64,000 nt of DNA from Branchipolynoe longqiensis (GCA_030323885.1 CM059198.1:12252462-12316461), one strand, 5' to 3'; counted from the stretch's first letter, positions 1 to 12,215 are shown. The notes: generated by a model not told the origin, from the letters alone. Translations and numbers: made by a program.

Positions 1-329
1 ACATGGAGTGAGCAGAAGAAGTACCAAGAACTGCCGGTGGTGGCGCCACCGTAGGCTAGCAGGCCGCAGCTAATCAAGATTTGTCCTTTATTGGACAATA
101 ACCAATATTATACAGTGACAATAATAACAATTATGATAAACCCCATACCGAAGATTTATACCCGTATATCAATATACTCGCTATATAGCATGTGGTGAGG
201 ATTTTGGTGTGTAGTGGGGGTGTGTGGATTTAGGGGTGTGTGGGTGTGTGTGTAGGGTGTGTGGTGGAGGTGTAGGTGGTTTGTGGTGGAAGTGTAGGGG
301 TGTTGTGCAGAGCGGCACCTCACAACCTT
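1..329. other. Unassigned leader and G-rich strand-skewed DNA
   Basis: No gene is seen. About 190-300 is G-rich on the plus strand (GTGTGTGG-type words). It then switches at about 310-340 to the C-rich strand of the following minisatellite. The G-rich block resembles the reverse complement of that unit, so it may be a decayed inverted piece of the same array. Confidence 0.5.
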
Positions 330-3300
330 TAGCAGCCCTAAAACCCCCACCACACACATCTATACTGCTAGACAAACCTATACTCCCACCCCCTGTACCC
401 CACCACCCACGCCTATAACACTACTACTCCCTACACCCCACCACACACACCTATAACCCCACTACCCCCTACACCCCACCCACCTATAACCCCACTACCC
501 CCTACACCCCACCACACACACCTATAACCCCACTACCCCCTACACCCCACCACACACACCAATAACCCCACTACCCCCTACACCCCACCACACACACCTA
601 TAACCCCACTACCCCCTATACCCCACCACACAGACCTATAACACTACTACCCCCTACACCCCACCACACACACCTATAACCCCACTACCCCCTACACCCC
701 ACCACACACACCTATAACCCCACTACCCCCTACACCCCACCACACACACCTATAACCCCACTACCCCCTATACCCCACCACACAGACCTATAACACTACT
801 ACCCCCTACACCCCACCACACACACCTATAACCCCACTACCCCCTACACCCCACCACACACACCTATAACCCCACTACCCCCTACACCCCACCACACCAC
901 CTATAACACTACTACCCCCTACACCCCCACCACACACACCTATAACCCCACTACCCACTACACCCCCACCACACATGCCTATAACACTACTACCCCCTAC
1001 ACCCCACCACACACACCTATAACACTACTACCCCCTACACCCCACCACACACACCTATAATCCCACTACCCCCTACACCCCACCACACACACCTATAACA
1101 CTACTACCCCCTATACCCCAGCACACACGCCTATAACCCCACTACCCCCTATACCCCACCACACACACCTATAACCCCACAACCCCCTACACCCCACCAC
1201 ACACACCTATAACCCCACAACCCCCTACACCCCACCACACACACCTATAACCCCACTACCCCCTACACCCCACCACACACACCTATAACACTACTACCCC
1301 CTGTACCCCACCACACACACCTATAACACTACTACCCCCTACACCCCACCACATACACCTATAACACTACTACCCCCTACACCCCACCACACACACCTAT
1401 AACACTACTACCCCCTACACGCCACCACACACGCCTATAACACTACTACCCCCTACACCCCACCACACACACCTATAACACTACTACCCCCCACACCCCA
1501 CCACACACACCTATAACCCCACTACCCCCTACACCCTACCACACACACCTATAACACTACTACCCCCTATACCCCACCACACACACCTATAACACTACTA
1601 CCCCCTACACCCCACCACACACACCTATAACCCCACTACCCCCTACACCCCACCACACACACCTATAACACTACTACCCCCTACACCCAACCACACACAA
1701 CTATAACCCCACTCCCCCCTACACCCCACCACACACACCTATAACACTACTACCCCCTACACCCCACCACACACACCTATAACCCCACTACCCCCTACAC
1801 CCTCCACACACACCTATAACACTACTACCCCCTACACCCACCACACGCACCTATATCCCCACTACCCAATATACCCCACCACACACGCCTATAACCCCAC
1901 TACCCCCTACACCCCACCACACACACATATAACCCCACTACCCCCTATACCCCACCACACACACCTATACCCCCCTACACCCCACCACACACACCTATAA
2001 CCCCACTACCACCTACACCCTACCACACACACCTATAACCCCACTACCCCCTATACCCCACCACACACAACTATAACACTACTACCCCCTACACCCCACC
2101 ACACACCTATAACCCCACTACCCCCTACACCCCACCACACACACCTATAACCCCACTACCCCTATGCCCCACCACACACACCTATAACCCCACTACCCCC
2201 TATACCCCACCACACACACCTATAACCCCACTACCCCCTACACCCCACCACCCACACCTATAACACTACTACCCCCTATACCCCACCACACACGCCTATA
2301 ACCCCACTACCCCCTACACCCCACCACACACACCTATAACGCCACTACCCCCTATACCCCACCACACACGCCTATAACACTACTACCCCCTACACCCCAC
2401 CACACACACCTATAACACTACTACCCCCTACACCCCACCGCACACACATATAACCCCACTACCCCCTACATCCCACCACAGACACCTATAACCCCACTAC
2501 CACCTACACCCTACCACACACACCTATAACACTAATACCCCCTACACCCCACCACACACACCTATAACACTACTACCCCCTACACCCCACCACACACACA
2601 TATAACCCCACTACCCCCTACACCCTACCACACACACCTATAACACTACTACCCCCTACGCCCCACCACACACACCTATAACCCCACTACCCCCTACAGC
2701 CCACCACACACACCTATAACACTACTACCCCCTACACCCCACCACACACACCTATAATCCCACTACCCCCTACACCCCACCACACACACCTATAACACTA
2801 CTACCCCCTACACCCCACCGCACACACCTATAACCCCACTACCCACTATACCCCACCACACACGCCTATAACACTACTACCCCCTACACCCCACCACACA
2901 CATCTATACCACTACTACCCCCTACACCCCACCACACACACATATAACCCCACCACCCCCTACACCCCACCACACACACCTATAACACTACTACCCCCTA
3001 CACCCCACCACAGACACCTATAATGCCACTACCCCCTACACCCCACCACACACACCTATAACACTACTACCCCCTACACCCCACCACACACACCTATAAC
3101 CCCACTACCCCCTACACCCCACCACACACACCTATAACCCCACTACCCACTATACCCCACCACACACGCCTATAACACTACTACCCCCTACACCCCACCA
3201 CACACACCTATAACCCCACTACCCCCTACACCCCACCACACACACCTATAACACTACTACCCCCTACACCCCACCACACACACCTATAACCCCACTACCC

Positions 3301-3670
3301 CCTACACCCCACCACACACACCTATAACCCCACTACCCACTATACCCCACCACACACTCCTATAACACTACTACCCCCTACACCCCACCACACACACCTA
3401 TAACCCCACTACCCACTACACCCCACCATACACACATATAACCCCACCACCCCCTACACCCCACCACACACACCTATAACACTACTACCCCCTACACCCC
3501 ACCACACACACCTATAACCCCACTACCCACTACACCCCACCACACACACCTATAACACTACTACCCCCTACACCCCACCACACACACCTATAACCCTACT
3601 ACCCCCTACACCCCACCACACACACCTATAACCCCACTACCCACTACACCCCCACCACACACAAATAAGC
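330..3670. repeat. 38-bp minisatellite, about 85 copies
   Basis: Tandem array with a unit near 38 bp built from the words CACCTATAACCCCACTACC, CCCTACACCCC and ACCACACA. Two main variants alternate: TAACCCCACTACC and TAACACTACTACC. Minor variants include GCCTATAAC and TATACCCC. About 3.3 kb of nearly unbroken copies, purine-poor on the plus strand. No coding potential is apparent. Confidence 0.95.
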
Positions 3671-3727
3671 CCCCCACCAAACACTTCAGAGTTCGGAAAT
3701 GACAAAACATACACGACCTTGGCCCCC

Positions 3728-3835
3728 CAGATAAGTCCTACACACCAACTCCCGACACAATAGTGGCGCCACCTGCCGCAACAGATAAATCCGACACACC
3801 AACTCCCGACACAACAGTGGCCCCACCTGCCGCAA
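3728..3835. repeat. 54-bp tandem duplication
   Basis: Two adjacent copies start at 3728 and 3782 (CAGATAA...CTGCCGCAA) and differ at a few bases. A third partial start lies at 3836. The duplication sits just beyond the 38-bp array. Confidence 0.85.
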
Positions 3836-4059
3836 CAGATAAGTAAGCATCTGCTTCAGTCTGCCAATACAGTCAACGATTTGCACAGCCATCCCACCCT
3901 CTGACGGCATGCAGTAGAATTAATGTTGTCTCAAGCAACTCTCTGTGCAGCATACATGGTGGGAAATGTGCTTGAGAACCCCCGCCCCCCAATCAACAAA
4001 TCACCCTCGATTCAGTTCTACCCAGATTGGGGGTGAATGGTGACTATGGCTAAATCCAA

Positions 4060-4320
4060 GCAAACATTGCTTAAATTTGCTGATAGCCGAATGAGTTGAT
4101 GGTCTGCTTCCTGTTCTGGTAGGCCTAAGTCGTGGGATTCAAACTGTCGGATTCCAACCCTAGCTGAGTCAATCCAATGACCTACAAATGTATACTTGTC
4201 GGTACCTGTCCTGGCGCTCGACATTACTAGTAGGATAGGGGAAGGAACAGTGGAATGAGGAAGACCAATTGCCCACGATTGAAATTTCCCCTGCTTAATC
4301 AACTAGGCCTAATTTACCCC
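4060..4320 (+). mobile_element. tRNA-derived SINE, degraded
   Basis: A tRNA-like head near 4081-4145 has an A-box-like region (AGCCGAATGAGTTGATGG) and a B-box-like region (GTGGGATTCAAAC). It is followed by body words (ACTTGTCGGTACCTG, TAGGATAGGG, GGAATGAGG) shared with the SINE-like copies at 27285, 38645, 40680 and 48765. It ends near a C-run at 4317. Confidence 0.6.
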
Positions 4321-5528
4321 CCCCCCCCAAATGTACATGTCTTCATTCTAACCCTATTGAATTATTGCTAATTATATGTCACCTGTAAGCCCTCTTTTAT
4401 CAGGTCAAGACTTGGGCAGGATACTTTACATCATCACTATCACTATCACTTTTTTCCCCAATGTTGCACCCCGACCCTAATGTTCTTGGTTGTCCATCGG
4501 TGACAATGATGACTGTAACTCATCATTTGTTGTGAACTCGTCAATGACCAATGAGTCCAATGCTCTTTTGCTTAGCTTGAGATATACAGTCAGTTTCAAA
4601 CTGTGATGTGCCTTTGCGAATAGAAGCAAGCGATGAACTCCTGTTCATGGTCAGTGTTTCAATACTGAATGGAAGTCCAATTTGAACACTTCACTAAATG
4701 TTGAATACACTTGACTCAATTCTCAGTGAATTAAATGCTGTAGTGATCACTTATGACTGACTACCTTTCCATGCCATGTGAGTGGTTTTAGAACTATTTG
4801 TCAAAGTAGTCGATGGTGACGCAAACTCCACTTCGGAATTTCAGGTTGGTGCTGGTATTTGTGAATGGATACAAAGGACGCTATTGTTGCAACTGTTAGC
4901 AATGCAGCAATGATTAATTTGAAAGTTTCATAGACCGATAGTTTTGAGTTTCTGCCATATTTTGACATACATATTTACTTTTGATTGTTTTAATGTCCCT
5001 CAATTTACAGATGAATGGCTAACGTACTTTGGAGATATTTTATGTGAAACCATGAAACATTAGTTTTAGCACGTGTGTCAAAATATGGACCTTATAGGCG
5101 GCTTCAACAAGAACACATTCTAGTAAGGCCAGATACAAACAAACTTGTTTAGCATCCCGGCCCAACCTGAGAAATGCCCCCGACTTCAAAATATGTTTTA
5201 TTAACAAATTAAACCCATCAAATCAAATATTTAAACTAAAAACAATACTTTCCTGCCTATTATAATGATTGAGCAATGACAGACCAACTTCATCCGGACG
5301 ATTTTATTTAGTTTGTTTGTTTAACGATCCCGCAGCACAAAATGCAGACATAGGCTATTAGGGGTCATGCCTGATGATTTTATAGTAATGTAAATGATTT
5401 CTTATTCAATTTCTAGATAGAAAGTGTCTATGAACTTCTCAACCTTCCTCTCATGGCTTCTCACCATGAATATCATGGTTTGTTTTCTTCTTCCTGTACG
5501 CCACCATTCTACATACAAAATAGAAAAT
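4321..5528. other. Gene-free DNA with MITE remnants
   Basis: No coding signal is seen. About 4930-5080 (phrases like ATAGACCGATAGTTTTGAGTTTCTGCCATATTTTGAC in shorter pieces) resembles the interior of the TTAA-flanked MITE family seen intact at 54577 and 62055. A C-rich tract opens the stretch. Confidence 0.4.
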
Positions 5529-5856
5529 AAAAATAAAAACCTTCCACCTGACCTGGAAACAATTTTAATGGGTGGATGCTAAACAAGTATTTTACATTAT
5601 GTGGAACATGTCGACTTGAATTGTGTTGCATAACTCGTTATGCGAATATTATTTGGAATGGAGTCCACCTGCATTGCTTGTCCGCTATTAATAAAAATAA
5701 AAACCTTCCACCTGACCTGGAAACAATTTTAATGGGTGCATGCTAAACAAGTATTTTACATTATGTGGAACATGTCGACTTGAATTGTGTTGCATAACTC
5801 GTTATGCGAATATTATTTGGAATGGAGTCCACCTGCATTGCTTGTCCGCTATTAAC
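5529..5856. repeat. 164-bp tandem duplication
   Basis: Two adjacent copies with a 164-bp period run from the AAAATAAAAACCTTCC word through CTTGTCCGCTATTA. They are nearly identical, differing for example at GGGTGGATGC versus GGGTGCATGC, which points to a recent duplication or an assembly artefact. Confidence 0.9.
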
Positions 5857-5950
5857 CTATCTATATGCCTTTGTGTTGCTATATGATCAATGGGGTCAAT
5901 TAATATGTTCGCAGGCCAGTAAGGACGATATACGACTCAGTGTTATTATA

Positions 5951-6183
5951 ATTCACACACTCTATCAATTAAGGAGACAAGACAGAGCATAGTTTAAGTT
6001 AAGTTTATTTTGAATTTAATTTAATCAAATTAATCTAGGCTGACGGATCAGCTAGCAGTCAAGTTGAGGACTAGGTTCAGGGACCGATGTCCTGAGCAGT
6101 TCAGAGCAGCATGAGAGTCGAGTCCGATTTCATTCGAGAAATCCGGAGACATCTAGTTGTCGACACTGTGCAGCACTCACGCC
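5951..6183. repeat. 233-bp direct repeat, copy 1
   Basis: Matches 6341-6573 at a constant offset of 390 bp. Both copies start ATTCACACACTC and run through AAGGAGACAAGACAGAGC and CCGATTTCATTCGAG-type words. Together with copy 2 it flanks a 157-bp spacer beside the tyrosine recombinase gene. Confidence 0.9.
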
Positions 6184-6340
6184 TCTAAACGTGGGTGGGA
6201 GGGTGGGTGAGCAATGTGGAGTGAAGACCAGCCGGCAGCGAAGTGAGGAGCTAGGTGTACTGGGAAGGAGCAGGAAAACTAAAAATAGAACACAGCCTCG
6301 TGTGCAAATTACCCGTGTTAGCATGAAGCCAACATGTTTA

Positions 6341-6573
6341 ATTCACACACTCATACAATTAAGGAGACAAGACAGAGCATAGTTTAAGTTAAGTTTATTT
6401 TGAATTTAATTTAATAAAATTAATCTAGGCTGACGGATCAGCTAGCAGGCAAGTTGAGGACTAGGTAGAGGGACCTATGTCCTGAGCAGTTCAGAGCAGC
6501 ATGAGAGTCGAGTCCGATTTCATTAGAGAAATCCGGAGACATCGAGTTGGTGACACTGAGCAGGACTCAGGCC
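6341..6573. repeat. 233-bp direct repeat, copy 2
   Basis: Second copy of the repeat at 5951, over 90% identical by eye. It abuts and slightly overlaps the 3' end of the recombinase reading frame. Split or direct repeats near a tyrosine recombinase are known for Ngaro/DIRS-type retroelements, so these may be terminal repeats of that element. Confidence 0.85.
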
Positions 6574-7283
6574 AATAGAGAGGTGAGTGCTGCAGGAGCA
6601 GCCCGTACTACCAGACCGGCAAGATATCCATTGACACTAGCTGATTTCCAGGTACCAGGCTGCATAATCACTGGAAATGGCAAACCCAACAGTTCACAGG
6701 CCTGAGCTGCAGCACGGCGGAGGCTGTGGAGAGTGAATTGTTTCCTTCCTTTGAACAGCACCACTGCGGCGGCTCTGAAAGCTTGGAGCAGCGCCCTTCC
6801 AGTGAGCGGAAACCCCCCTGGTTGTACCAGAGCAGGTGAATCAGGGGCGAGCAAAACCATCCGAACATAACGCCTCCAAGCACTAACAGGGCAGCAGTGT
6901 GAGTTAGGAATAGAAGGCAGGTCGAAACATAGAGGAAAAGCAGAGGTATTACGTGTTTTTGACGACCTAAGGGTTACAAACAAATTAGAATCACGGAGTA
7001 CAACATCACCAAACTTCATTACCTGAGGCCCCAAGTCTGACCGTGAAGAGCAGACTAAGTTACTTTGTCGCAGTAAGGTGAGGAAACCTATTAGCAGTGC
7101 AATGATAATTATGTGAGGAGTGGGACTCGAGGCAGCTAGAAAGTGAATAATATGGCATATTTTTACAGGAGTTATTTGGGAAGCTCTACATACTACATGA
7201 CCGGAAGACTTAATAACTGCTCGCTTCATAATTACCAGCTCGTGGGCGTCAAACTGCGGGTGCTCACCCGGGCTGCCAGACAC
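6567..7283 (-). CDS. Tyrosine recombinase (DIRS/Ngaro/Crypton-type), fragment
   Basis: A 238-residue frame with the hallmark residues of the phage-integrase/tyrosine recombinase fold. The first Arg is at about 72 (LLRQSNL) and a Lys at about 109 (TLRSSKT). The HxxR box is HSLRR at 186-190, a Trp at about 212 replaces the second His, and the candidate nucleophile Tyr is at about 220 (NGYL). Such enzymes move DIRS, Ngaro and Crypton elements by strand exchange through a covalent 3'-phosphotyrosine. The start is uncertain: the sequence upstream of residue 40 is poorly conserved-looking, and the N-terminal core-binding domain seems missing. No reverse transcriptase is visible nearby, so the subtype cannot be fixed. 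The two 233-bp direct repeats at its 3' side would fit Ngaro-like termini. The open frame suggests fairly recent activity or capture. Confidence 0.75.
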   Translation of the reverse strand: MSGSPGEHPQFDAHELVIMKRAVIKSSGHVVCRASQITPVKICHIIHFLAASSPTPHIIIIALLIGFLTLLRQSNLVCSSRSDLGPQVMKFGDVVLRDSNLFVTLRSSKTRNTSAFPLCFDLPSIPNSHCCPVSAWRRYVRMVLLAPDSPALVQPGGFPLTGRALLQAFRAAAVVLFKGRKQFTLHSLRRAAAQACELLGLPFPVIMQPGTWKSASVNGYLAGLVVRAAPAALTSLLA

Positions 7284-7400
7284 CCACAGCTTAACAGAAC
7301 TAAAATAATTGAAAACAGCACCCGGGGACTTAAGAACAGAGGAGAGGAATATAATAAAAAAAATTAAGTCATAGACAGAAGGAGATAAAGGAGAGACACC

Positions 7401-9428
7401 ATGGAGAGGCAGGAAGAAGCAGATTCTGCCAGCATCACCATCACCATCACCATCACCATCTCTGGTGTCATCACCTGCCTCCTCACCACACCACTCTCCA
7501 TCACACCACTCTCCATCACACCACTCTCCATCACACCACTCTCCATCTAGCCAGCCTGAAGAGATGGAGATGGAGTTGGAAGTGGAGTTGGAGATGCAGA
7601 TGCAGATGCAGATGCAGACGCAGATGCAGATGCAGATGCATATGCAGATGCAGATGCAGATGCAGATGCATATGCAGATGCAGATGCAGACGCAGATGCA
7701 GATGCAGACACAGATGCAGATGCAGATGCAGATGCAGATGCAGATGCAGATGCAGACACAGATGCAGATGCTGATGCAGACACAGATGCAGATGCAGACA
7801 CAGACACAGACACATACACAGACGCAGACACAGACTCAGACGCAGATACAGACACAGATGCAGATGCAGATGCAGATGCAGATGCAGACGCAGATGCAGA
7901 CACAGACACAGACGCAGATGCAGAGACATACGCAGATGCAGACGCAGATGCAGACACAGACGCAGATGCAGAGTCAGGCACGGCCCCCACTCCAGCTCTC
8001 CATCTCCTGCTTCCTGTGGTAGCTCGCGTGCGTCATCCGTCGCCTCCACTGCCTCCGCCTCTGCCTCCACCACCTTAGCCTCCACTAGCACCTCTGGCTT
8101 CGCCACCGGCAAGAAGAAGGCAAAAAAGAATGACTGTTCTCTGAGGTTGGATTTCCTCCAGGAGAACCCAGTGATTTGAAATGTTAAAATGACTGACTAC
8201 AGGTGGTCTGACAAGAAGGGGAAGATGTGGGAGGACCAGGCAAATCAGATGGGGAGGTCTTCATACATCTGCAGGGGTGGTTCAAGTTGCTGAGGGACAC
8301 AAACACGAGGCTTCACAAAAAGAAGAGCGGCGACAGAGTCCCAGAACAGACTGAAAGAGAGCTCTGGATCATGGAGAAGTTTGGTTCCCTGCAGTCAGTC
8401 GTCAGGTACCAGCTGAGCCCTGCAGAACTGTAAGTACAATATCTTTGATCATTTTGGGCAGTCTGGGCATTAGTATTCTGGTAAAACCGATATTATTCTG
8501 GACAAGTCGACAAAGCGATATATTATATTTACATTATTAATCTGGAGAAAACAATTTATTCATTTTACTTGATATGTTTGTTGTTGTTCTTTATTGTTGA
8601 TATTTGGTGTTGTTGACCTCATTTGTGGAAACATTGATTTGCATTCATTTTACTTATGTTATTTTATGATTTTGTCTTGCAGGTGATGGCTGCCATAGAT
8701 GCTGCGCAGGGGGATCTCGACGCTGCCAAGAATGTCTGCCCTGATCTGCAGATTGGGCTGGAGGAAAAGGTTCCAGCAACACCTCCCGCTGCAGTCCGAG
8801 AACGGGGAAAGGGTAGGCGGACAGCCCCAGATGACGTAAACCTGCTGGCAGCCATCCAGAAGCGGTTCGATGAGTTTGGGGAGCTGCTGAAGAGCCTGCT
8901 GCTGCCTCCAACACCAGCCCTTACCGAGCACGCACCATTCTCCAACTACGCGCAGAACTCTCTGATGATGAGGAATGCGCAGGCAGCGATCAACCGCATT
9001 CTGTCACGGGTTGGAGGATGATTGTGGACCTGAGGCACCCATGGCTCCTGTGGCTCCATCACTCCTGTGGCTACAGCTGCTCCTGTGGTTTGTGCGGTTC
9101 CTGCGGTGCCTATATCAGCCCCAGCCCCAGCAGCGGATCCACCAGCCACCACCGGTATCACCATGGGTCGTCACAAACCCAGGACTATGTCCAGCAGTAT
9201 ATGCTACAGCCACTGCAGTCTGTGGTGCAGCATCCACAGCATCTGCAGCATCCACAGCATCCACAGCATCCGCAGCATCTGCAGCACCTGCCTGTGCAGT
9301 CACAGCATCGACCTCAACCTCTGCCTGTCCAACCTCTCCTGATGCACCATCAGCCAGTGCCGCCTCTTCCTCAGCTGGTGTCACGTCCCTCTGTGGTGCC
9401 TGCACCTCAGCTGCATGGTCAGCCTTAA
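7401..9428 (+). pseudogene. Harbinger MADF-domain DNA-binding protein, broken
   Basis: Candidate start ATG at 7401 (ACACCATGG). The frame reads through a His/Ser/Pro-rich stretch and then hits a stop at about 7546. An expanded hexamer array follows. A Ser/Ala-rich linker then leads to a Lys-rich NLS-like block (KKKAKK, about 8110-8130) and a MADF-like domain. Its N-terminal part (LDFLQENPVI...DYRW...KKGKMWEDQANQMG) is at about 8140-8250. The rest (GWFKLLRDTNTRLHKKKSGD...TEREL) continues in another frame at 8270-8430. A donor-like GTAAGT at 8431 and an acceptor-like TTGCAG ending at 8682 suggest an intron. A further segment at 8683-9020 (PFSNYAQNSLMMRNAQAAIN) and a Gln/Pro/His-rich tail follow. 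Stops and frameshifts make it non-functional. In this family the protein helps import the transposase and bind element ends. Confidence 0.65.
7590..7975. repeat. CAGATG hexamer microsatellite
   Basis: About 380 bp of CAGATG with CAGACG, CAGACA and CATATG variants inside the MADF-type gene. In the frame of the 7401 ATG it encodes alternating Ala-Asp, an acidic tract. Other frames give Met-Gln, or Ser-Ala on the opposite strand, so open frames here are an effect of the repeat. Confidence 0.95.
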
Positions 9429-9983
9429 CTTTAGCCACATGGTATGGCTGTGCACACCATGCCTCCTCCTGCCTGTTCTCAATGGCAACCTGCTGCCAGC
9501 AGAGTGAACGTGCCCTGGCCCTCAACTCCAGTTGCCAGTGGCAGTTCTACTCCCACAGCAACGGCAACTGGAAGGTTGTCAGGGTCACCTAGCCAAACGT
9601 CCGATGGACTCTTGAACTTGTTGGGGCTGTGAGGGATCTCCAGTGTGTTGGGGTGTCTAATTTAGACCTCTTTCCCTCGTCAGCTCCGATGTCACCATCG
9701 GGGGTTGGGGGGGGGGCCCAACAATGAGAATGTGAAGTGAATGTGTATATTTATAAATAGGTGCTTAATATTGTCTTATGTTTATTATGTTAATTATGTT
9801 ATTATCTTCTTATGTTAATTATGTTATTATGTTCTTCTGTAAAGATGTTCTTGCTCTGGAATAGAGATATTTGTTAAACTAGATTTTTGGTGTCTGAGTT
9901 CAATAATGTCATAGAGCTGTGTTATAAATTAAACTACAAAGGATAAGAATTTAGCCAATGAAAATAAAAACCAATTAATACTA
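9429..9983. other. Non-coding spacer in the Harbinger element
   Basis: Downstream of the Gln/Pro-rich tail. A short Thr/Ser-rich open stretch runs to about 9632, followed by a G-run at 9711 and repeated TTATGTTAATTATGTTATTA words at 9775-9840. No recognisable gene. Confidence 0.4.
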
Positions 9984-10240
9984 ATGACACAAGTACTTCC
10001 CCTCTCTTCCCCTCTTTTCCTGTCTTCCTCTCTCCCTCTCGTTTCCCCCTCTCTTCCTCTCTCTCTTATCTCTTTCCTCTCTCTTCCCCTTTCTCTCCCC
10101 TCTCTCTTCCCCTTTCTCTCCTCCTCTCTCTTCCCCTCTCTCTTTCCCTCACTTTTACCCCCTCTCTCCCCTCTCTCTTCCCCTCTCTTCCCCACTCTCT
10201 GTTCCCGTCTCTGTTCCTCTCTCTCCCTCTCTGTGCTGTG
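9984..10240. repeat. Pyrimidine microsatellite (CTCTCTTCCC-type)
   Basis: About 250 bp of C/T only on the plus strand, with approximate 10-16-bp periodicity (CCCCTCTCTCTTCC). The open frames across it are low-complexity artefacts. Confidence 0.9.
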
Positions 10241-10640
10241 TTATTAGTATGTACATAAATTAGTATTTTAAACTAGGTTATGCTATCAGAGTTTAATTCT
10301 TCTAAAAAGAGAAAGGACATAAATTTAGCCCAGTAAATATATAAGTATTTTAAACTAGATTTGTGTCTGAGTTTAATTTTGTTATAACAAATTACATTCA
10401 AAACCTACCTGTCTGAGTTTAATTATGTTATAGCAAATTGAAATCAACACCTAATATACCTGTAGGTATCAAACATTGTGTTTTGATATAAGAAATTGAT
10501 ATAGTTTATTTATAGCAATAGACATATAGACATCTCGTAACAGTAGACATCTCACAATATACCGGACATGTAAGTATGCATAAATATATCATAAGAGTAG
10601 ACATATCACAGTGCATACAGACAGATACAATTTTTTTACA

Positions 10641-11811
10641 TCAGATCATGCTGTCTTGCCAGGAAAGTGATCTGGTGGGCGAGATGACCCAGTCTTTCAG
10701 TATATTCCACTGCTCCTTTCCTGTCTTGGAGGCGGTGTTGGGGCTAGGAAGAATGTCTACGTCTGCCAGGTTTTGGCCCTCTCTCCATGCTCCAGGAACA
10801 AAGTTGTAGTTCCCAGTCTCTGGACGATCCAGCTGCTGGTTCTGCAGCCCTGGGTAGCGCATCCTCATCAGGTTGTGCACAACCATGCATGCAGTGATGA
10901 TGACCTTCACAGTGGAGGGGTGGTGCTGCATAGCGGTTGGCTAGGATGCCAAAGGCATTCTCCATCACTCTCCTAGCTCAGGAGAGCCAGTAGTTGAAGA
11001 GTCGCTCCTCATTTGCCAACCCCTTCCTGCTGTATGGCTTCATCGTCGTCGGCTGCAGGGCGAAGGCATCGTAACCGATGAGGAAATACGGCACATCCTT
11101 CTGGCCGTTCATGATCGGTTTGGGGTCTGGAAAACCGATGGTGCCACCTTCAATGCCCACCTTCAGCTCCGAGTCGTAGATCTGGGCATCAGATGAGGAG
11201 ACCATACCCCCAAGATCGGCCCAGATGAACTTGTAGTCTGTGTCTCCAAGCACCAACAGGACCACGGAGTAAAACCCCTTGTAATTGTAATAGAGTGACC
11301 CACTCTTTGGAAGCCACCGGCAGGTGATGTGGTTCCCATCCAGAGCAGCACAGGTATGGGGGAAGTTCCACTTCTCCAGGAATTGGTCGGCGATGGCATG
11401 CCATCCTTGTGGAGTCATGGGGCACGTCATGACCTCGTCCAGGTACTCATCGATGATGGCCTGATGCACTTCACACACGATGAGCGACTGTGCATTGTGG
11501 GGGACCCTCCACCCAAACTTCATCGCCAGGTGCCGCAGATTAAGGGCAATCTTCAGCCCAGGCTCGAGCGGCACCCTGTATGTTGTGTACTTTTTGGTGA
11601 TCCTGGGTCCTACTCTCACCACATTCTTTTCAAACATCTGGGGAGGCATCCACATAAAGTTGACAAACGATGCAGGGTCCTCACTGCAGAGCTCAACCAT
11701 AAGCTTGTCATACAACCCAAACAGTGGCTGCCTCCCGATCCATGGTCTGACCCACATTCTTCGCTGCTGGCTCCTCCTTCTCCTATCGACACGGGCTGCC
11801 AGAATAGCCAT
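10641..11811 (-). pseudogene. PIF/Harbinger DDE transposase, broken
   Basis: The ATG at 11811 opens a 277-residue frame with the DDE_4-type nuclease of PIF/Harbinger. It has a basic N-terminus (RVDRRRRSQQRR), a helix-rich region, then ALDGNH with catalytic Asp at about 158 and IWADLGGMVSSSDA with Asp at about 199. It ends at a TGA (10978-10980) directly after LFNYWLS. The third catalytic residue lies beyond that stop, in-frame, in the conserved MENAFGILANR segment. The conserved C-terminal HHPSTVKVIITACMVVHNL region follows in a different frame down to about 10641. So one nonsense codon and at least one frameshift separate the active-site parts. The protein would cut and rejoin element ends at 3-bp TWA targets. 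Ten or so substitutions aside, decay looks modest. Confidence 0.88.
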
Positions 11812-11939
11812 GAGGTAGAGATCTAACTCATGCTGGTAAATGGCAACTCAGTAGTGATGCTGGAACTGTAGATGGAGTGTAGGGACATCCATCCTCTCTG
11901 AAGAGTTGAGCAGGTCTGCTGGAAGAAGCCAGGTGGTGC

Positions 11940-12215
11940 CGTGATATACCGACCGCCAACATGCTGGCGATACGCTGGCGATACGCTGGTGAAGTGCTAG
12001 CGGCACGCTCGCATACGCTAGGGGTACGCTCACGTACGTTAATGGAACGTTGGGAGTAGGTTATATACATCAGCGACACATGAAGGGCGCCAGTTGTATG
12101 TATGGCTAATGTGTACCAATATACCCCAACATATCCCTAATGTGTACTCCTAATGTATGCCGATGTACCCCTAATGTGCACGTAATGTATGTGGAACGTA
12201 CGAGCCACATGTCGA
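11940..12215. repeat. Short-word repeat flank of the Harbinger element
   Basis: Dense degenerate repetition: CGATACGCTGG twice in a row, then GGCACGCTCGCATACGCTAG, GGGTACGCTCACGTACG and later CCTAATGTGTAC / CCTAATGTATGC / CCCTAATGTGCACG. The style matches the bodies of the MITEs at 22215, 53836 and 61235. Confidence 0.6.

Larger units (their letters stand above)
7401..12215. mobile_element. PIF/Harbinger DNA transposon, decayed autonomous copy
   Basis: The two genes typical of PIF/Harbinger elements lie within 4.4 kb and converge: a MADF/Myb-like DNA-binding protein (+, 7401-9428) and a DDE transposase (-, 10641-11811). Between them lie a pyrimidine microsatellite and AT-rich DNA. To the right of the transposase, 11940-12215 is dense in short words like GATACGCTGG and GGTACGCT that resemble the interiors of nearby MITEs. 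I could not find convincing terminal inverted repeats, so the outer limits are nominal. Confidence 0.7.

Noticed and set aside
330..3670. CRISPR-like array
   Set aside because: The repeats are contiguous with no unique spacers, and the setting is a eukaryotic nuclear genome.
7465..8112. Met-Gln-rich, Leu-His-rich and Ser-Ala-rich frames
   Set aside because: They are different readings of one CAGATG hexamer array.
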